A DNA stretch of 64,000 nt from Kineothrix sp. MB12-C1 (GCF_030863805.1 NZ_CP132957.1:1426001-1490000); one strand, 5' to 3'. Counted from the first letter of the stretch, positions 45,799 through 55,180 are shown. Made by a program: numbers and translations. The notes: generated by a model from the letters alone, not told the origin.

Positions 45799-46509
45799 TT
45801 ATCCCTGCTTTCCTTGTCCGTAATATGCATTAGGTCCAAACTTTCTATTATAATGTTTATCCATAATCTCTTGCTGTACCCGGCCACACTCCCCGTTTGT
45901 CGCAGTGTAATTACAATAAGCCATCTTCGCCACATATTCCAGTACCTGACTATGAAGAACTGCATATTCCGGTGTCTTACCCCATACAAAGGGAGCATGG
46001 CTATGTACGAGAACTGCCTGCATCGCATTGCAGTCCAGATTCTTGAATGACTCAAGAATCACTTTACCGGTGTTCTTTTCATAATCTTCCGCTATCTCTT
46101 CCGGTGTCATAAGGCGCGTACACGGTATATCCCCATAGAAGTAATCGCAGTGTGTCGTTCCGTAGCAAGGGATATTTCGGCCCATTTGTGCCCACATGGT
46201 AGCATACTGTGAATGGGTATGTACAATTCCTCTGATACCTTTATCCTTGAAGCTTTTGTATAATTCTATATGTGTATCCGTATCCGTAGAAGGAGCACAA
46301 TCTCCTTCTACAATATTTCCATTCAAATCCACAACGACCATATGCTTTACTGTCATATCGGAATAAGCAACACCACTCGCTTTGATTACCATAAGCTCTG
46401 TTTCGGGATCAAATCCGGAAACATTTCCCCATGTGGAAATCACAAGTTTTTTTGTCACTAAGTCCAGATTAGCAGCCAATACTTCCTCTTTTAATCTCTC
46501 TATACTCAT
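45799..46509 (-). CDS. araD: L-ribulose-5-phosphate 4-epimerase
   Basis: A 236-residue class II aldolase/adducin-family epimerase that turns L-ribulose 5-P into D-xylulose 5-P. The zinc-binding histidine pattern is present as HTHSQYATMWAQ (about 97) and VHSHAPFVWG, together with GNVSG and CTRLMTPEEIAEDYEKNTGKVI. It has the typical AraD length. In the operon it lies between the kinase and the SIS protein. It would feed the pentose phosphate pool. Confidence 0.92.
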   Translation of the reverse strand: MSIERLKEEVLAANLDLVTKKLVISTWGNVSGFDPETELMVIKASGVAYSDMTVKHMVVVDLNGNIVEGDCAPSTDTDTHIELYKSFKDKGIRGIVHTHSQYATMWAQMGRNIPCYGTTHCDYFYGDIPCTRLMTPEEIAEDYEKNTGKVILESFKNLDCNAMQAVLVHSHAPFVWGKTPEYAVLHSQVLEYVAKMAYCNYTATNGECGRVQQEIMDKHYNRKFGPNAYYGQGKQG

Positions 46510-46550
46510 CTGTTTCCTCCTTATGTCTGTCAGTCAACTCTCCTAATTTT

Positions 46551-46584
46551 CTGTAACTGCGCAGTGAATGCGCAGACCTATCGA
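46551..46584. repeat. REP-like palindrome, copy C
   Basis: A TGCGCA/TGCGCA stem (46558-46563 with 46569-46574) around GTGAA matches the core of copies A and B, including the following GACCT. It overlaps the kinase stop (46578-46580), inside the pentose operon. The left outer arm is degenerate. Confidence 0.7.
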
Positions 46585-48266
46585 ACAGTTGCAATTTTCT
46601 TTTCCTTAATGCCTTCCGTTATTTTCTTCAGGCGTTTCATCACATTGTTTTCCCCTCTGCCGAAATAATCATGAAGTATTTCATATTCCGCATAGAGCGC
46701 ATCATATACTTGTTCATGCTCCGCATTAGGTGTATATTTTTTGTCTTGTACATTGCTCAGCCTGTCAACGGCTTCTTCCAAGGTATCAAAGCCGCCTGCC
46801 TTGCTCCCGGCCGCCAGAGCTGCCCAGATTGTACTGGATAATGCCGCATTCTGCGAAGAACCTGCTATCTTAATATCTTTCCCTGTAACATCCGCATAAA
46901 TCTGCATCGCGAAAGGATTCTTTTTAGCAATTCCTCCGGCAATTACGATTTCATTTACCGGAACTCCATTTCGCTCAAAAGTCTCTACAATTTTTCTCGT
47001 GCCAAAGGCCGTCGCCTCGATCAATGCCCGATAGATATCTTCCGCTTTCGTCTGCAAGGTACAGCCAATCAGCAGGCCTGACAGCTTCCCGTCCACTAGT
47101 ACCGAACGATTACCGTTCCACCAATCCAGTGCCAGCACTCCGCTCTCTCCCGGCTCCTTCGCCTGCGCAAGCTCACTCAAATATTCATGAATGTTCTGGC
47201 CGTTTTCTTGTGCCTTCCTAAAATACTCCGCAGGTGTACAATTTTCCGTTGCCCATTGGAAATGATCTCCGACACAGCTTTGCCCCGCTTCATATCCTAT
47301 ATATCCCGGTATGATTCCATCTTCTACCACTCCGCACATTCCCGGCACTTCACATTCTCTTTCTCCCAAAAGTATGTGACAACTGGAGGTTCCCATCATA
47401 ATGAGCATCGTGCCCACTGTTGTGATTCCGGCGCCTACCGTCGCTCCTCCCGCATCCAAATGCGCCACCGCTACCGCCGTTCCCTGCAATAGTCCCGTGA
47501 GCTCTGCGGCTTCCGCCGTTATCTCCCCCGCTTTTGTTCCTATGGGAACGACCGGGCCTTTCATCTTATCTTCAATTACATTCTCAAGCCTTTCATCCAA
47601 AGCCTTGAAGAATTCCTTGGAAGGGTAGCCTTCTTTCTTATGCCAGATCGCCTTATACCCTGCGGAACAGTTATTGCGCATAAGATTTCCCGTAAGAAGC
47701 TTGACAATCCAATCAGCCGCCTCCAAGAAGCAATAAGTATCCTCATATACTTCCGGGCTTTCATTCAACACCTGCCATATCTTCGGAAACATCCACTCGC
47801 TGGAAATCTTATCTCCGTACCGGTGAATGAAGCGCTCTCCCCTTTCATGGGCAATTCTGTTAAGTTCGTCCGCCTCCGGCTGTGCTGCATGATGCTTCCA
47901 TAGCTTGACATACGCGTTCGGCTCCGACTTATACTTTTCCAGCATACACAAAGGAGTCCCGTCTTCAAGAATAGGAAGTATCGTACAGGAGGTAAAGTCT
48001 ATCCCAATTCCTACGATCTGAGAATTATCAATTCCTATCTGCTTCATGCAGTCCCGTATGGTATAACGCAGCACTTCTTTGTAATCCTCGGGGTGCTGCA
48101 GACACCAGTCAATTTGTAAAGGGGTTCCATCCGGCAGAGTTTCATCCATAACCGCATGAGGATATTCATATACGGAAGTCGCTTCCTCTCTGCCCGTTCT
48201 TAAATTTACCAAAATACAACGTCCCGAAAGGGATCCGAAATCTATTCCTGCCGTATAAAGTTCCAT
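46578..48266 (-). CDS. araB: Ribulokinase (FGGY family)
   Basis: A 562-residue sugar kinase of the L-ribulokinase type. ATP/sugar domain 1 starts TAGIDFGSLSGRCILVN and has MDETLPDGTPLQIDWCLQHPEDY and SSEWMFPK. Domain 2 carries MIMMGTSSCHILLGE, VVEDGIIPGYIGYEAGQSCVGD and EIVIAGGIAKKNPF, the FGGY block. ATG at 48266 is chosen as the family start (MELYTAGIDFG); an earlier in-frame ATG lies at 48299. It should phosphorylate L-ribulose, or another ketopentose. GC content is higher than in the ABC genes upstream. Confidence 0.9.
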   Translation of the reverse strand: MELYTAGIDFGSLSGRCILVNLRTGREEATSVYEYPHAVMDETLPDGTPLQIDWCLQHPEDYKEVLRYTIRDCMKQIGIDNSQIVGIGIDFTSCTILPILEDGTPLCMLEKYKSEPNAYVKLWKHHAAQPEADELNRIAHERGERFIHRYGDKISSEWMFPKIWQVLNESPEVYEDTYCFLEAADWIVKLLTGNLMRNNCSAGYKAIWHKKEGYPSKEFFKALDERLENVIEDKMKGPVVPIGTKAGEITAEAAELTGLLQGTAVAVAHLDAGGATVGAGITTVGTMLIMMGTSSCHILLGERECEVPGMCGVVEDGIIPGYIGYEAGQSCVGDHFQWATENCTPAEYFRKAQENGQNIHEYLSELAQAKEPGESGVLALDWWNGNRSVLVDGKLSGLLIGCTLQTKAEDIYRALIEATAFGTRKIVETFERNGVPVNEIVIAGGIAKKNPFAMQIYADVTGKDIKIAGSSQNAALSSTIWAALAAGSKAGGFDTLEEAVDRLSNVQDKKYTPNAEHEQVYDALYAEYEILHDYFGRGENNVMKRLKKITEGIKEKKIATVR

Positions 48267-48320
48267 ATAAACACCTGCTCTCCTAATTTCCACATTCATC
48301 TAATTATTTAGCTATGATTA

Positions 48321-49166
48321 TTACATAAGCTCCATAATAAAATTTAACATTTTAATTGATTTAGTCATATTCTGTTCTAGCTCATCGGGATCAAGCATAC
48401 CTGCACTAATTTCTTCTGGAGTTAAACGATTGGGAAGAGGTTCAAAAGATACTGCTCCCTCAAAATCGATATCTCGCAAAGCCATAAAAATTTCTTTCCA
48501 ATTCATACATCCCATACCAGGTACTTCTCTATTATTATCTCCTAGATGTTGATGCATAATAAATTCTTTTCCAGCACTACGGATTGCGTTAGCTATGCCA
48601 TCTTTTTCTTCTAAATTCATATGGAAAGTATCCGTAACTAGCCCTACATTCCCTGTCCCAATTTCTTCTGCCATTTGTTTTCCGTCATTTGCCGAATATA
48701 CCAAATTTACCTCATATTTATTTACACACTCCAACATAACTTTTATATTATTTTCTTTTGCGTATTCTGCGACTTCTCTAATAGATTCAACGGAATGGTT
48801 CCAATCCGTCTGCCTATCCACATAATACGTAAGCCTATTTACCATACTGGGAACCAATAATATTCTATCAGTCTCCATATACAAAGCCATATCAACAAGT
48901 TTCTTTCCATATTCTATTGCATTTCTTCTCATCATTTCATCAGAATGACTAAACGATCTTTCTTCCATAGAAAAGGTTCCGCAAACAGAAATAGCTTTGA
49001 GTCCTGTTTCTTTTAAGACTTTTTTCATATGTACCAGATCAATCGTATCCGGTTCTCCATCTAACTCCAAACCATCCAATCCAATCCTCTTTGCTCTTTT
49101 TGCCAACTCCTCAAATGAAATAGGTCCAAACACCCAACTATTTACAGAAAAATTAATTTTCTTCAT
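48321..49166 (-). CDS. Sugar phosphate isomerase/epimerase-like TIM barrel
   Basis: A 281-residue xylose isomerase-like TIM-barrel protein, resembling ketose 3-epimerases and L-xylulose-5-P 3-epimerases (UlaE). Metal-binding acidic and His residues appear in order: MLECVNKYE, TDTFHMN, QHLGD and SFEPLP. The first strand is INFSVNSWVFGPISFEELAK. No arabinose or xylose isomerase is in the operon, so this protein may supply the ribulose-type ketose to the kinase. The substrate is not decided by sequence. The gene is AT-rich like the ABC genes. Confidence 0.75.
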   Translation of the reverse strand: MKKINFSVNSWVFGPISFEELAKRAKRIGLDGLELDGEPDTIDLVHMKKVLKETGLKAISVCGTFSMEERSFSHSDEMMRRNAIEYGKKLVDMALYMETDRILLVPSMVNRLTYYVDRQTDWNHSVESIREVAEYAKENNIKVMLECVNKYEVNLVYSANDGKQMAEEIGTGNVGLVTDTFHMNLEEKDGIANAIRSAGKEFIMHQHLGDNNREVPGMGCMNWKEIFMALRDIDFEGAVSFEPLPNRLTPEEISAGMLDPDELEQNMTKSIKMLNFIMELM

Positions 49167-49188
49167 AACTTATATTCCTTTCAATACT

Positions 49189-50163
49189 TTATATTTTTAT
49201 GAATATTTTCTTTATATTCTTAAACTCCGGCATATGTACAATTGCCTGAATTACAATTACCAGTAACAATACAAATCCTACAATAACATCCTGCCAGACA
49301 GGATTAATAAACTTTTGTAGATTAAAAATATTGGAAAAAGAACCCATAATTAATGTTCCAAACAGAGTACCTACTATTTTACCAACACCGCCGGTCAACG
49401 AGGCACCACCAATTACTACCGCTGCTATAGCATACATCTCATAGCCAGTCCCTGCCAAAGGTGCTGCTGATCCTACTCTTGAAGCAAATAATATTCCACC
49501 TATTGCAGTTAAAGTACTACAGAAAATATGTGCTATATATTTAGTTCTCTTAACACTTACTCCCATCATCTTAGCAGCCTCTTCGTTACCTCCAACAATA
49601 TACATGTTTCTTCCTATTACTCTACGTTTTAATATATAATCGGAAATAAGCAAAAAAATAATGAATATAACAAAAGGTACTGCCAAATATTCCAAAACAC
49701 TTCCTCTCCCCAAGCTTTTTAATATTCCTTCTAATTTAGGTCCTTTTACTGTGGACTCACCGGTCCACAGCAATACAACGCCTTTTACCAACAACATTGT
49801 AGCCATTGTCCCAATAAAGGGGGGAATGGTTAATTCATTAATTAAAAATCCATTAACAGTGCCTACTATAATCCCAGCCAACACAGGCAGCAAAATGGCT
49901 AAAAATATACCTTTATCTGCATTAACAATAAAAAGATAGCCAGATAGCGCAAATAATGAACCTACACTGATATCAATTGATCCGCATAATACCACAAAAG
50001 TCATCCCAATGGATATAAATCCAATGAAGCTGGCACTTCTCAATAAATTACTTAAATTATCAGGAGAAATGAAAGTTCTAGATACCATAGCGCCTATCAC
50101 AAATACAAGAATCAATCCCAGCAAAGAAACGTTCCCCTTTGCATAATCTATAATTTTTTTCAT
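49189..50163 (-). CDS. Ribose-type ABC transporter permease (second)
   Basis: A 324-residue RbsC/MglC-family inner membrane protein with about eight to ten helices. It contains GMTFVVLCGSIDISVGSLFALSG and AAVVIGGASLTGGVGKIVGTLFG, the EAA-like GG-rich loop of this family. Paired with the other permease, it forms a heterodimeric channel. It starts 26 nt after the first permease and ends 22 nt before the TIM-barrel gene. Its codon use is AT-rich. Confidence 0.92.
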   Translation of the reverse strand: MKKIIDYAKGNVSLLGLILVFVIGAMVSRTFISPDNLSNLLRSASFIGFISIGMTFVVLCGSIDISVGSLFALSGYLFIVNADKGIFLAILLPVLAGIIVGTVNGFLINELTIPPFIGTMATMLLVKGVVLLWTGESTVKGPKLEGILKSLGRGSVLEYLAVPFVIFIIFLLISDYILKRRVIGRNMYIVGGNEEAAKMMGVSVKRTKYIAHIFCSTLTAIGGILFASRVGSAAPLAGTGYEMYAIAAVVIGGASLTGGVGKIVGTLFGTLIMGSFSNIFNLQKFINPVWQDVIVGFVLLLVIVIQAIVHMPEFKNIKKIFIKI

Positions 50164-50189
50164 TTTTATCTATGCTCCTTTCACTCCTA

Positions 50190-51137
50190 TTATCTCTTGT
50201 TCTTTCCCAAACCATGAAAAAACAGAGCAAAAACTATAATACATGCCTTAATAATTAATGACACTGAATAAGAAATATTATTCATATTGCACATCATAGT
50301 TACTAGTTGAAGAATCAGTGCTCCAAAGACGCTTCCTATTATATTGGGATACCCGCCTGTGATTGGAGTTCCTCCAACTAATACAGCAGCAATAGCATCT
50401 AACTCCATATCTGATCCAATAGTAGAAGGATCCGCACTAGAAACCATAACCATATCCAACTGGCCACTGCACCATGCCAGCAATGCTGAAATAACATAGC
50501 AAGATGCCACTGTTTTTACCGTATTAATTCCTACATTTTTGGCAGCTACCGGATTATTTCCATAACTTTCTACTTTTAATCCAAACTTCATTTTATTAAC
50601 AAGTAAATAAATAATTATTGTAGCAATAATAATGATAAAAAATTGAACTGGGAAGATTCCCCCAATTCTCTGGATAAAAAATTGTGTCAAATCTTGATTA
50701 TCATATGAAATCGTTCCCCGTCCACTAATACCTTTTGCCATCCCTCGCATAATATATCTTAATGCTAAGGTAACAACCATAGGAAGAATCGCAAACTTCG
50801 ACACAAGAATACCTGCCATCCAACCCATTATCAGAACAACAAGCAGTGATACAAATAAACCGGCAGTCATGCCTTTAGCAAGAAAAATTGCTGATATTGT
50901 AGCACCCAAACTCATAGCCGATCCTACTGAGATATCTATACCACTTGTAGCAATTACAAGCGTCAATCCAAGAGACACTAATATTACCTTTGATGACTGA
51001 ACAATTAAATTAATGAATGTAACTTTACTTACAAAGTTTTCAGTAAAAAAGCAATTGAAAATAACAAGTAATATAAATGCTATTACCGCAACATATCTCT
51101 GAAAAAGAGCAAAATTCTTTACTTTTACAATTTTCAT
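50190..51137 (-). CDS. Ribose-type ABC transporter permease (first)
   Basis: A 315-residue RbsC-family permease with about eight to ten membrane helices. Family blocks are LGLTLVIATSGIDISVGSAMSLGA and DAIAAVLVGGTPITGGYPNIIGSVFGALIL. It overlaps the ATPase gene by 4 nt (ATGA), so the two are coupled. Two distinct permeases with one ATPase protein are usual for heterodimeric systems of this class such as those importing pentitols or L-sugars. Substrate is inferred only from the operon. Confidence 0.92.
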   Translation of the reverse strand: MKIVKVKNFALFQRYVAVIAFILLVIFNCFFTENFVSKVTFINLIVQSSKVILVSLGLTLVIATSGIDISVGSAMSLGATISAIFLAKGMTAGLFVSLLVVLIMGWMAGILVSKFAILPMVVTLALRYIMRGMAKGISGRGTISYDNQDLTQFFIQRIGGIFPVQFFIIIIATIIIYLLVNKMKFGLKVESYGNNPVAAKNVGINTVKTVASCYVISALLAWCSGQLDMVMVSSADPSTIGSDMELDAIAAVLVGGTPITGGYPNIIGSVFGALILQLVTMMCNMNNISYSVSLIIKACIIVFALFFHGLGKNKR

Positions 51138-52645
51138 GATTTTCCTCCTTCTTCATCTGATGCAATAAATTTCATAATATTCATCTCAGAAATTTCCACG
51201 GTATCCAACTCTCCACATATCTTACCTTCCCTAAGAACAATAACCCTGTCACAGTTTCTAACCAATTCTTGAATCTCTGAAGAAATATATATAATACTAA
51301 TGCCTTCGTCGGACAACTCTCTTATAATTTTTTCAATTTCTGCTTTGGCACCTATATCAATCCCTCTTGTAGGTTCATCCAAAATAATTAACTTAGGTCT
51401 AGTAGATATCCAGCGTGCCAGCAATACTTTTTGCTGATTGCCACCCGAAAGGTTTTTAATGAGTTGTTCTCTTGAGGCTGTCTTAATTTGAAGTTTCTTG
51501 ATATATTTATCTACTAATTCTAATCTCTTGGTATTATTTATAAAAAGTCCACTTACAAGCTCATCAAGAGAACAAATTACCATATTATTTTTCACTGATA
51601 CAAACGGGAAGATTCCTTCCTCACGCCTGTTTTCAGTACAAAACGCCAGCTTATTTTTCACTGCATCCTCAGGTGTCTTAATAATTGTCTTTTTTCCATC
51701 TATAAAAATCTCACCGCTATCCATCTGGTCACATCCAAAGATTAATCGCACAAGTTCTGTTCTTCCAGATCCAAGTAGTCCAGCCAAGCCCAAAACCTCA
51801 CCTTTTTTAACCTTGAAGCTAATATCATTTACGTATGGAGTTCTTACAATATTTTTAACATCTAATACAACTTCTTCCTTTGACAAATCTTTGGCTTTTC
51901 TTTTATTATCCAAATCCAGTTGATTCTTACCTATCATTTTCTTGACAAGATCCAACTCTGAAATATCATCTATATCATATGTTCCTTCATATTGCCCATC
52001 TTTTAATATTGTTAACCTATCACACTTCTCATATATTTCGCTCAATCTATGTGATACAAAAATAATTGTTATTCCTTTACTTTTTAACTTATCCATAATT
52101 TCAAATAGAATATTTACTTCATTTGTATCCAAAGAAGACGTCGGTTCATCCATTACAATCAGCCTGGCTTCTAAGCTGATCGCTCTTATTATAGAAATAA
52201 TCTGCTGCTTCGCAGTGCCATACTCATTTAATTTTTTCTTTACATCAATATGAATTCCCAAATCATCTATCATTTTCTGGGCGTTTTTATTCATTGTATT
52301 CCAGTCTATACCGGTTGCATTTTGGGGATAACGTCCAAGAAATATATTTTCACTCACCGTCAAGTATGGGATCATATTTAATTCCTGATAGATAGTGCTT
52401 ATTCCAGCATGTTGAGCATCTAATGAGCCATGAAAATCACATTCTTTATCTTCAAATATAATATGACCTTCGTCCTTTTGATAGATACCCGTAAGTATCT
52501 TTATAAAAGTTGATTTTCCTGCCCCATTTTCTCCCATTAATGCATGAACTTCTCCTCGCCTTATCGTAAAAGAAATATCATTCAAAGCAGGAATTCCATT
52601 AAACTTTTTTATAACATGCTTTACCTTCAAAATTTCATTATCCAT
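51134..52645 (-). CDS. Ribose-type ABC transporter ATPase (RbsA/MglA)
   Basis: A 503-residue fusion of two ABC domains. The first has Walker A GENGAGKSTFIKILTG near residue 38 and DEPTSSLD as Walker B, with a weakened signature (TAKQQIISIIRAI) that is usual for this family. The second has GLLGSGRTELVRLIFG as Walker A, a full LSGGNQQKVLLARW signature and DEPTRGIDIG. It energises import with both permeases. A stem-loop upstream (52671-52702) separates it from the more strongly needed binding protein gene. Confidence 0.94.
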   Translation of the reverse strand: MDNEILKVKHVIKKFNGIPALNDISFTIRRGEVHALMGENGAGKSTFIKILTGIYQKDEGHIIFEDKECDFHGSLDAQHAGISTIYQELNMIPYLTVSENIFLGRYPQNATGIDWNTMNKNAQKMIDDLGIHIDVKKKLNEYGTAKQQIISIIRAISLEARLIVMDEPTSSLDTNEVNILFEIMDKLKSKGITIIFVSHRLSEIYEKCDRLTILKDGQYEGTYDIDDISELDLVKKMIGKNQLDLDNKRKAKDLSKEEVVLDVKNIVRTPYVNDISFKVKKGEVLGLAGLLGSGRTELVRLIFGCDQMDSGEIFIDGKKTIIKTPEDAVKNKLAFCTENRREEGIFPFVSVKNNMVICSLDELVSGLFINNTKRLELVDKYIKKLQIKTASREQLIKNLSGGNQQKVLLARWISTRPKLIILDEPTRGIDIGAKAEIEKIIRELSDEGISIIYISSEIQELVRNCDRVIVLREGKICGELDTVEISEMNIMKFIASDEEGGKS

Positions 52646-52670
52646 ACATTTAGCCTCTTAATTTTATTAT

Positions 52671-52702
52671 GAGGAAATAGAGCCTTTCAGTTCTATTTCC
52701 TC
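52671..52702 (-). terminator. Attenuating stem-loop between binding protein and ATPase
   Basis: A perfect 11-bp stem, GAGGAAATAGA (52671-52681) with TCTATTTCCTC (52692-52702), is followed on the minus strand by ATAATAAAATT, only partly T-rich. It likely protects the upstream mRNA and lowers expression of downstream genes. Confidence 0.7.
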
Positions 52703-52726
52703 TACTTTAATATTTATCGAAATATT

Positions 52727-53779
52727 TTAGAATCCTAATTCATAGAATTCATCCACACTTGTCTTATCTACTACTGCATCATTTACCGCAATAGAAGTAG
52801 GTACTTCTTCTCCCGCAATATATTTCTCTATTGTATCAAATACAGTGTCTGCATATTTAGGAGTACATGTTACAGAAACAGATATTGTATCGTTTCTTAC
52901 CGCATCAAGTGCCTCTTTCATACCGTCGATTCCTACAATATAAATATCTTTATTAATTTCATATCCTGCTGCCTGAACTGCTAAAGATGCTCCGAGTGCC
53001 ATTTCATCATTATGGCAGTAAATAACATCTACCTTATCTCCCTGTGACTGAAGGATGTTCTGTGCAACCTCTTGTGCTTCAGAACGCGACCAGTTTGCCG
53101 ACTGCTGTGCTATAAACTCCATATTTCCAAATTCATCAGCTATATTGTGAAATCCTTGAGATCTGTCCCTTACATCCGTACCACCGATAACACCTTGAAT
53201 TTCCACTACATTTATTACATCTTTTTCATCTTTAAGCTGTGTCTCTATCCACAGCCCTGCATTATATCCCTGCCATACGAAATCAGACATAATAGCAGTT
53301 GCATAATCAACTCCTGCTTCTGCATTAGCGCCTCTAGCTTTGATAATGACCGGAATTCCTTTATCACTACACGCGTCTAAGGCTGGCTGAATAGCATCTG
53401 CATCTATCGGTACAATAACCATTACATTACAACCCTGCGCAATTAAGGATTCTACGTCTGAAATCTGCTGCTCGGTATCGCCTTCTGCATTTGTAATTGA
53501 AATTTTATATCCACGCTCATCAGCAATCTGCTGCATATGGTCACTTTCTACAGTTCTCCATGTACTTGCCAAGTCTGCCTGCGAAAATCCAACATATATT
53601 TCCTCATTTGATGCCGGCCATGTCCATGTTGTATCTTCTGCTGATACAGTTTCTTCCACCGGTTCCGCTGCAACCTCTTCTGAAACCTGAGCCTCCGTTT
53701 CCGCTGGCTGTCCCGCTCCACACGCCACTAAAGAAATTGCCATTGTCATTGCAACAATTGATGTAATTAACTTTTTCAT
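52727..53779 (-). CDS. Sugar ABC transporter substrate-binding lipoprotein
   Basis: A 350-residue periplasmic-binding-protein family 4 (RbsB-like) lipoprotein. The signal peptide ends in LVAC with the lipid-modified Cys at 20, followed by an acidic linker (AETEAQVSEEVAAEPVEET). The mature domain has VGFSQADLASTWRTVESDHM, IVPIDADAIQPALDACSDKGIPVIIKARG, and CHNDEMALGASLAVQAAGYE with DGMKEALDAV, typical of pentose or polyol binders. It is the second gene of the operon, 66 nt after rpiR. The ligand is not known. Confidence 0.93.
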   Translation of the reverse strand: MKKLITSIVAMTMAISLVACGAGQPAETEAQVSEEVAAEPVEETVSAEDTTWTWPASNEEIYVGFSQADLASTWRTVESDHMQQIADERGYKISITNAEGDTEQQISDVESLIAQGCNVMVIVPIDADAIQPALDACSDKGIPVIIKARGANAEAGVDYATAIMSDFVWQGYNAGLWIETQLKDEKDVINVVEIQGVIGGTDVRDRSQGFHNIADEFGNMEFIAQQSANWSRSEAQEVAQNILQSQGDKVDVIYCHNDEMALGASLAVQAAGYEINKDIYIVGIDGMKEALDAVRNDTISVSVTCTPKYADTVFDTIEKYIAGEEVPTSIAVNDAVVDKTSVDEFYELGF

Positions 53780-53845
53780 TTCCTTCTCCTTTTCATACTC
53801 TCTTAGGGGTTAAATTGACCTAATATACTTCCAACACTGTCGTAA

Positions 53846-54715
53846 TTAAAAATATGTTGCACTTGTTTCATTTGTCTTCATTTTGTTGAAGTCAATTGCT
53901 TTTTGCTGTTTTTTGATATACTTGCTGAAGTCTTTGCCCGACTTTGTCAAGACACCCAAATACAAAGCATCCATAATCGCCTGATCAGCAACTCTTCTCG
54001 TGACCCTGTCCCTGCCTACCGTCAAATCGCTGACTGCTGTAAAAAGAGGGATATCCGTCACCTTCAGCAGAGGGGATTTATTCATTTTTGTAATGCATAT
54101 TGTTGTTGCCCCCAGACTTTTTGCGATGGACATTGCATCCACAATTGTTCTGGAGCGTCCTTCATAGGAAACTGCAAAAGCAATATCTCCTATTCCAAGG
54201 CTTCCTGCTGCCATCATCTGCAGCATGACATCACTATGTGCCGAACCCGGAATCCCTAATCTGGCAAATTTCATATAGGCAAGCTGGCATGCCGCTGCAG
54301 CATCTCCGGCTCCAAAGAAATGGATGGACTTTGCTTTCACGAAAGCTTCCAGAGCCAATTGATAATTATCGGAAGCAAGCGATAACGTATCCGTAAGTGT
54401 TTGAATATTACTTTGAAACACCTTCTTCAATATTTCTTTCATACTGTCATCTTTGCTAACTTCTTCTGCAAAAATCTCATCTCCATCGGCTATGGCTGTA
54501 GTAATGGCCTGCTTCAATTCCGTATATCCGTTATATCCCATCCTTCTGCAGAAACGGATAATCGAAGCATCACTGCTCCCCGTTTCTCTCGCAAGATCTG
54601 CCAAAGTAAACCTTAGAACTGCTTCCGGATTTTCAATAAGCGCCTGAGCTACCAGTTTTTCGGCACGTGGTAATGAAGGAAGTAAAAATCTGATGCGCAC
54701 CAATATTTCATTCAT
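53846..54715 (-). CDS. MurR/RpiR-family regulator
   Basis: A 289-residue regulator with an N-terminal HTH (about 1-75, TLADLARETGSSDASIIRFCRRMGYNGYTELK) and a C-terminal SIS domain (about 125-245, IHFFGAGDAAAACQLAYMKFARLG; FAVSYEGRSRTIVDAMSIAKSLGA) that binds a sugar phosphate effector. It is the first gene of the ten-gene operon and probably controls it. Repeated TGAAGTA/TACTTCA half-sites in its upstream region (54744-54955) are candidate operators. In this class effectors often induce the operon. Confidence 0.9.
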   Translation of the reverse strand: MNEILVRIRFLLPSLPRAEKLVAQALIENPEAVLRFTLADLARETGSSDASIIRFCRRMGYNGYTELKQAITTAIADGDEIFAEEVSKDDSMKEILKKVFQSNIQTLTDTLSLASDNYQLALEAFVKAKSIHFFGAGDAAAACQLAYMKFARLGIPGSAHSDVMLQMMAAGSLGIGDIAFAVSYEGRSRTIVDAMSIAKSLGATTICITKMNKSPLLKVTDIPLFTAVSDLTVGRDRVTRRVADQAIMDALYLGVLTKSGKDFSKYIKKQQKAIDFNKMKTNETSATYF

Positions 54716-54743
54716 ACTTTTTCTCCAAACCTTGTTTGTCTTA

Positions 54744-54955
54744 TTGAAGTATTAACTTCGATATCATCTTATCATTTTGAAGTATTGGAGTAAATACAAG
54801 CAATTTTTTTTGGAACTATGACATATAATCGTCGCTAATTTTATTGTTATTTATATACTTTTTGTATATTTTATATAAAATACGAAAAATATCACTTCAT
54901 TTTTCTTTTTTCACTCCATCTTATTACTTCATCTTATCATATGCATTATGGAGTA
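54744..54955. promoter_or_regulatory. Cluster of TGAAGTA/TACTCCA-type half-sites
   Basis: The 499-nt gap 54716-55214 contains TGAAGTA at 54745 and 54778, GGAGTA at 54787, ACTTCA at 54893, ACTCCA at 54912, TACTTCA at 54925 and GGAGTA at 54950. CATCTTATCAT is directly repeated at about 54765 and 54930. Such clustering suggests operators for the RpiR protein. No clear TTGACA-TATAAT promoter was located; the region is very AT-rich. Confidence 0.5.
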
Positions 54956-55080
54956 TATATCCATATATGGCATAATATTCTCAAGGCAAAGAGCCCATAA
55001 TCAGATCCGTACATCTCTGAACCCTCGTATTTATGCCACTTCTGCCCGTACTTCAATATACAGCAATCTGCACGGAGTGC

Positions 55081-55144
55081 TTTTATTCTATAGGATCAAT
55101 ACTTTTATACTTTAATGTAACAAGGTCTTTCCTATAGAATAAAA
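55081..55144. other. Long inverted repeat before the HxlB terminator
   Basis: A perfect 15-bp inverted repeat pairs 55081-55095 with 55130-55144 around a 34-nt loop. Its right arm shares the T-run of the terminator at 55139-55174, so the two stems compete. Confidence 0.65.
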
Positions 55145-55174
55145 AAAGAGGACCCTTACGGCGATCCCCTCTTT
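55139..55174 (-). terminator. Terminator after the HxlB-like gene
   Basis: AAAGAGG (55145-55151) pairs with CCTCTTT (55168-55174), followed on the minus strand by seven T residues. It lies about 40 nt past the stop of the SIS gene. Confidence 0.85.
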
Positions 55175-55180
55175 CTACTG

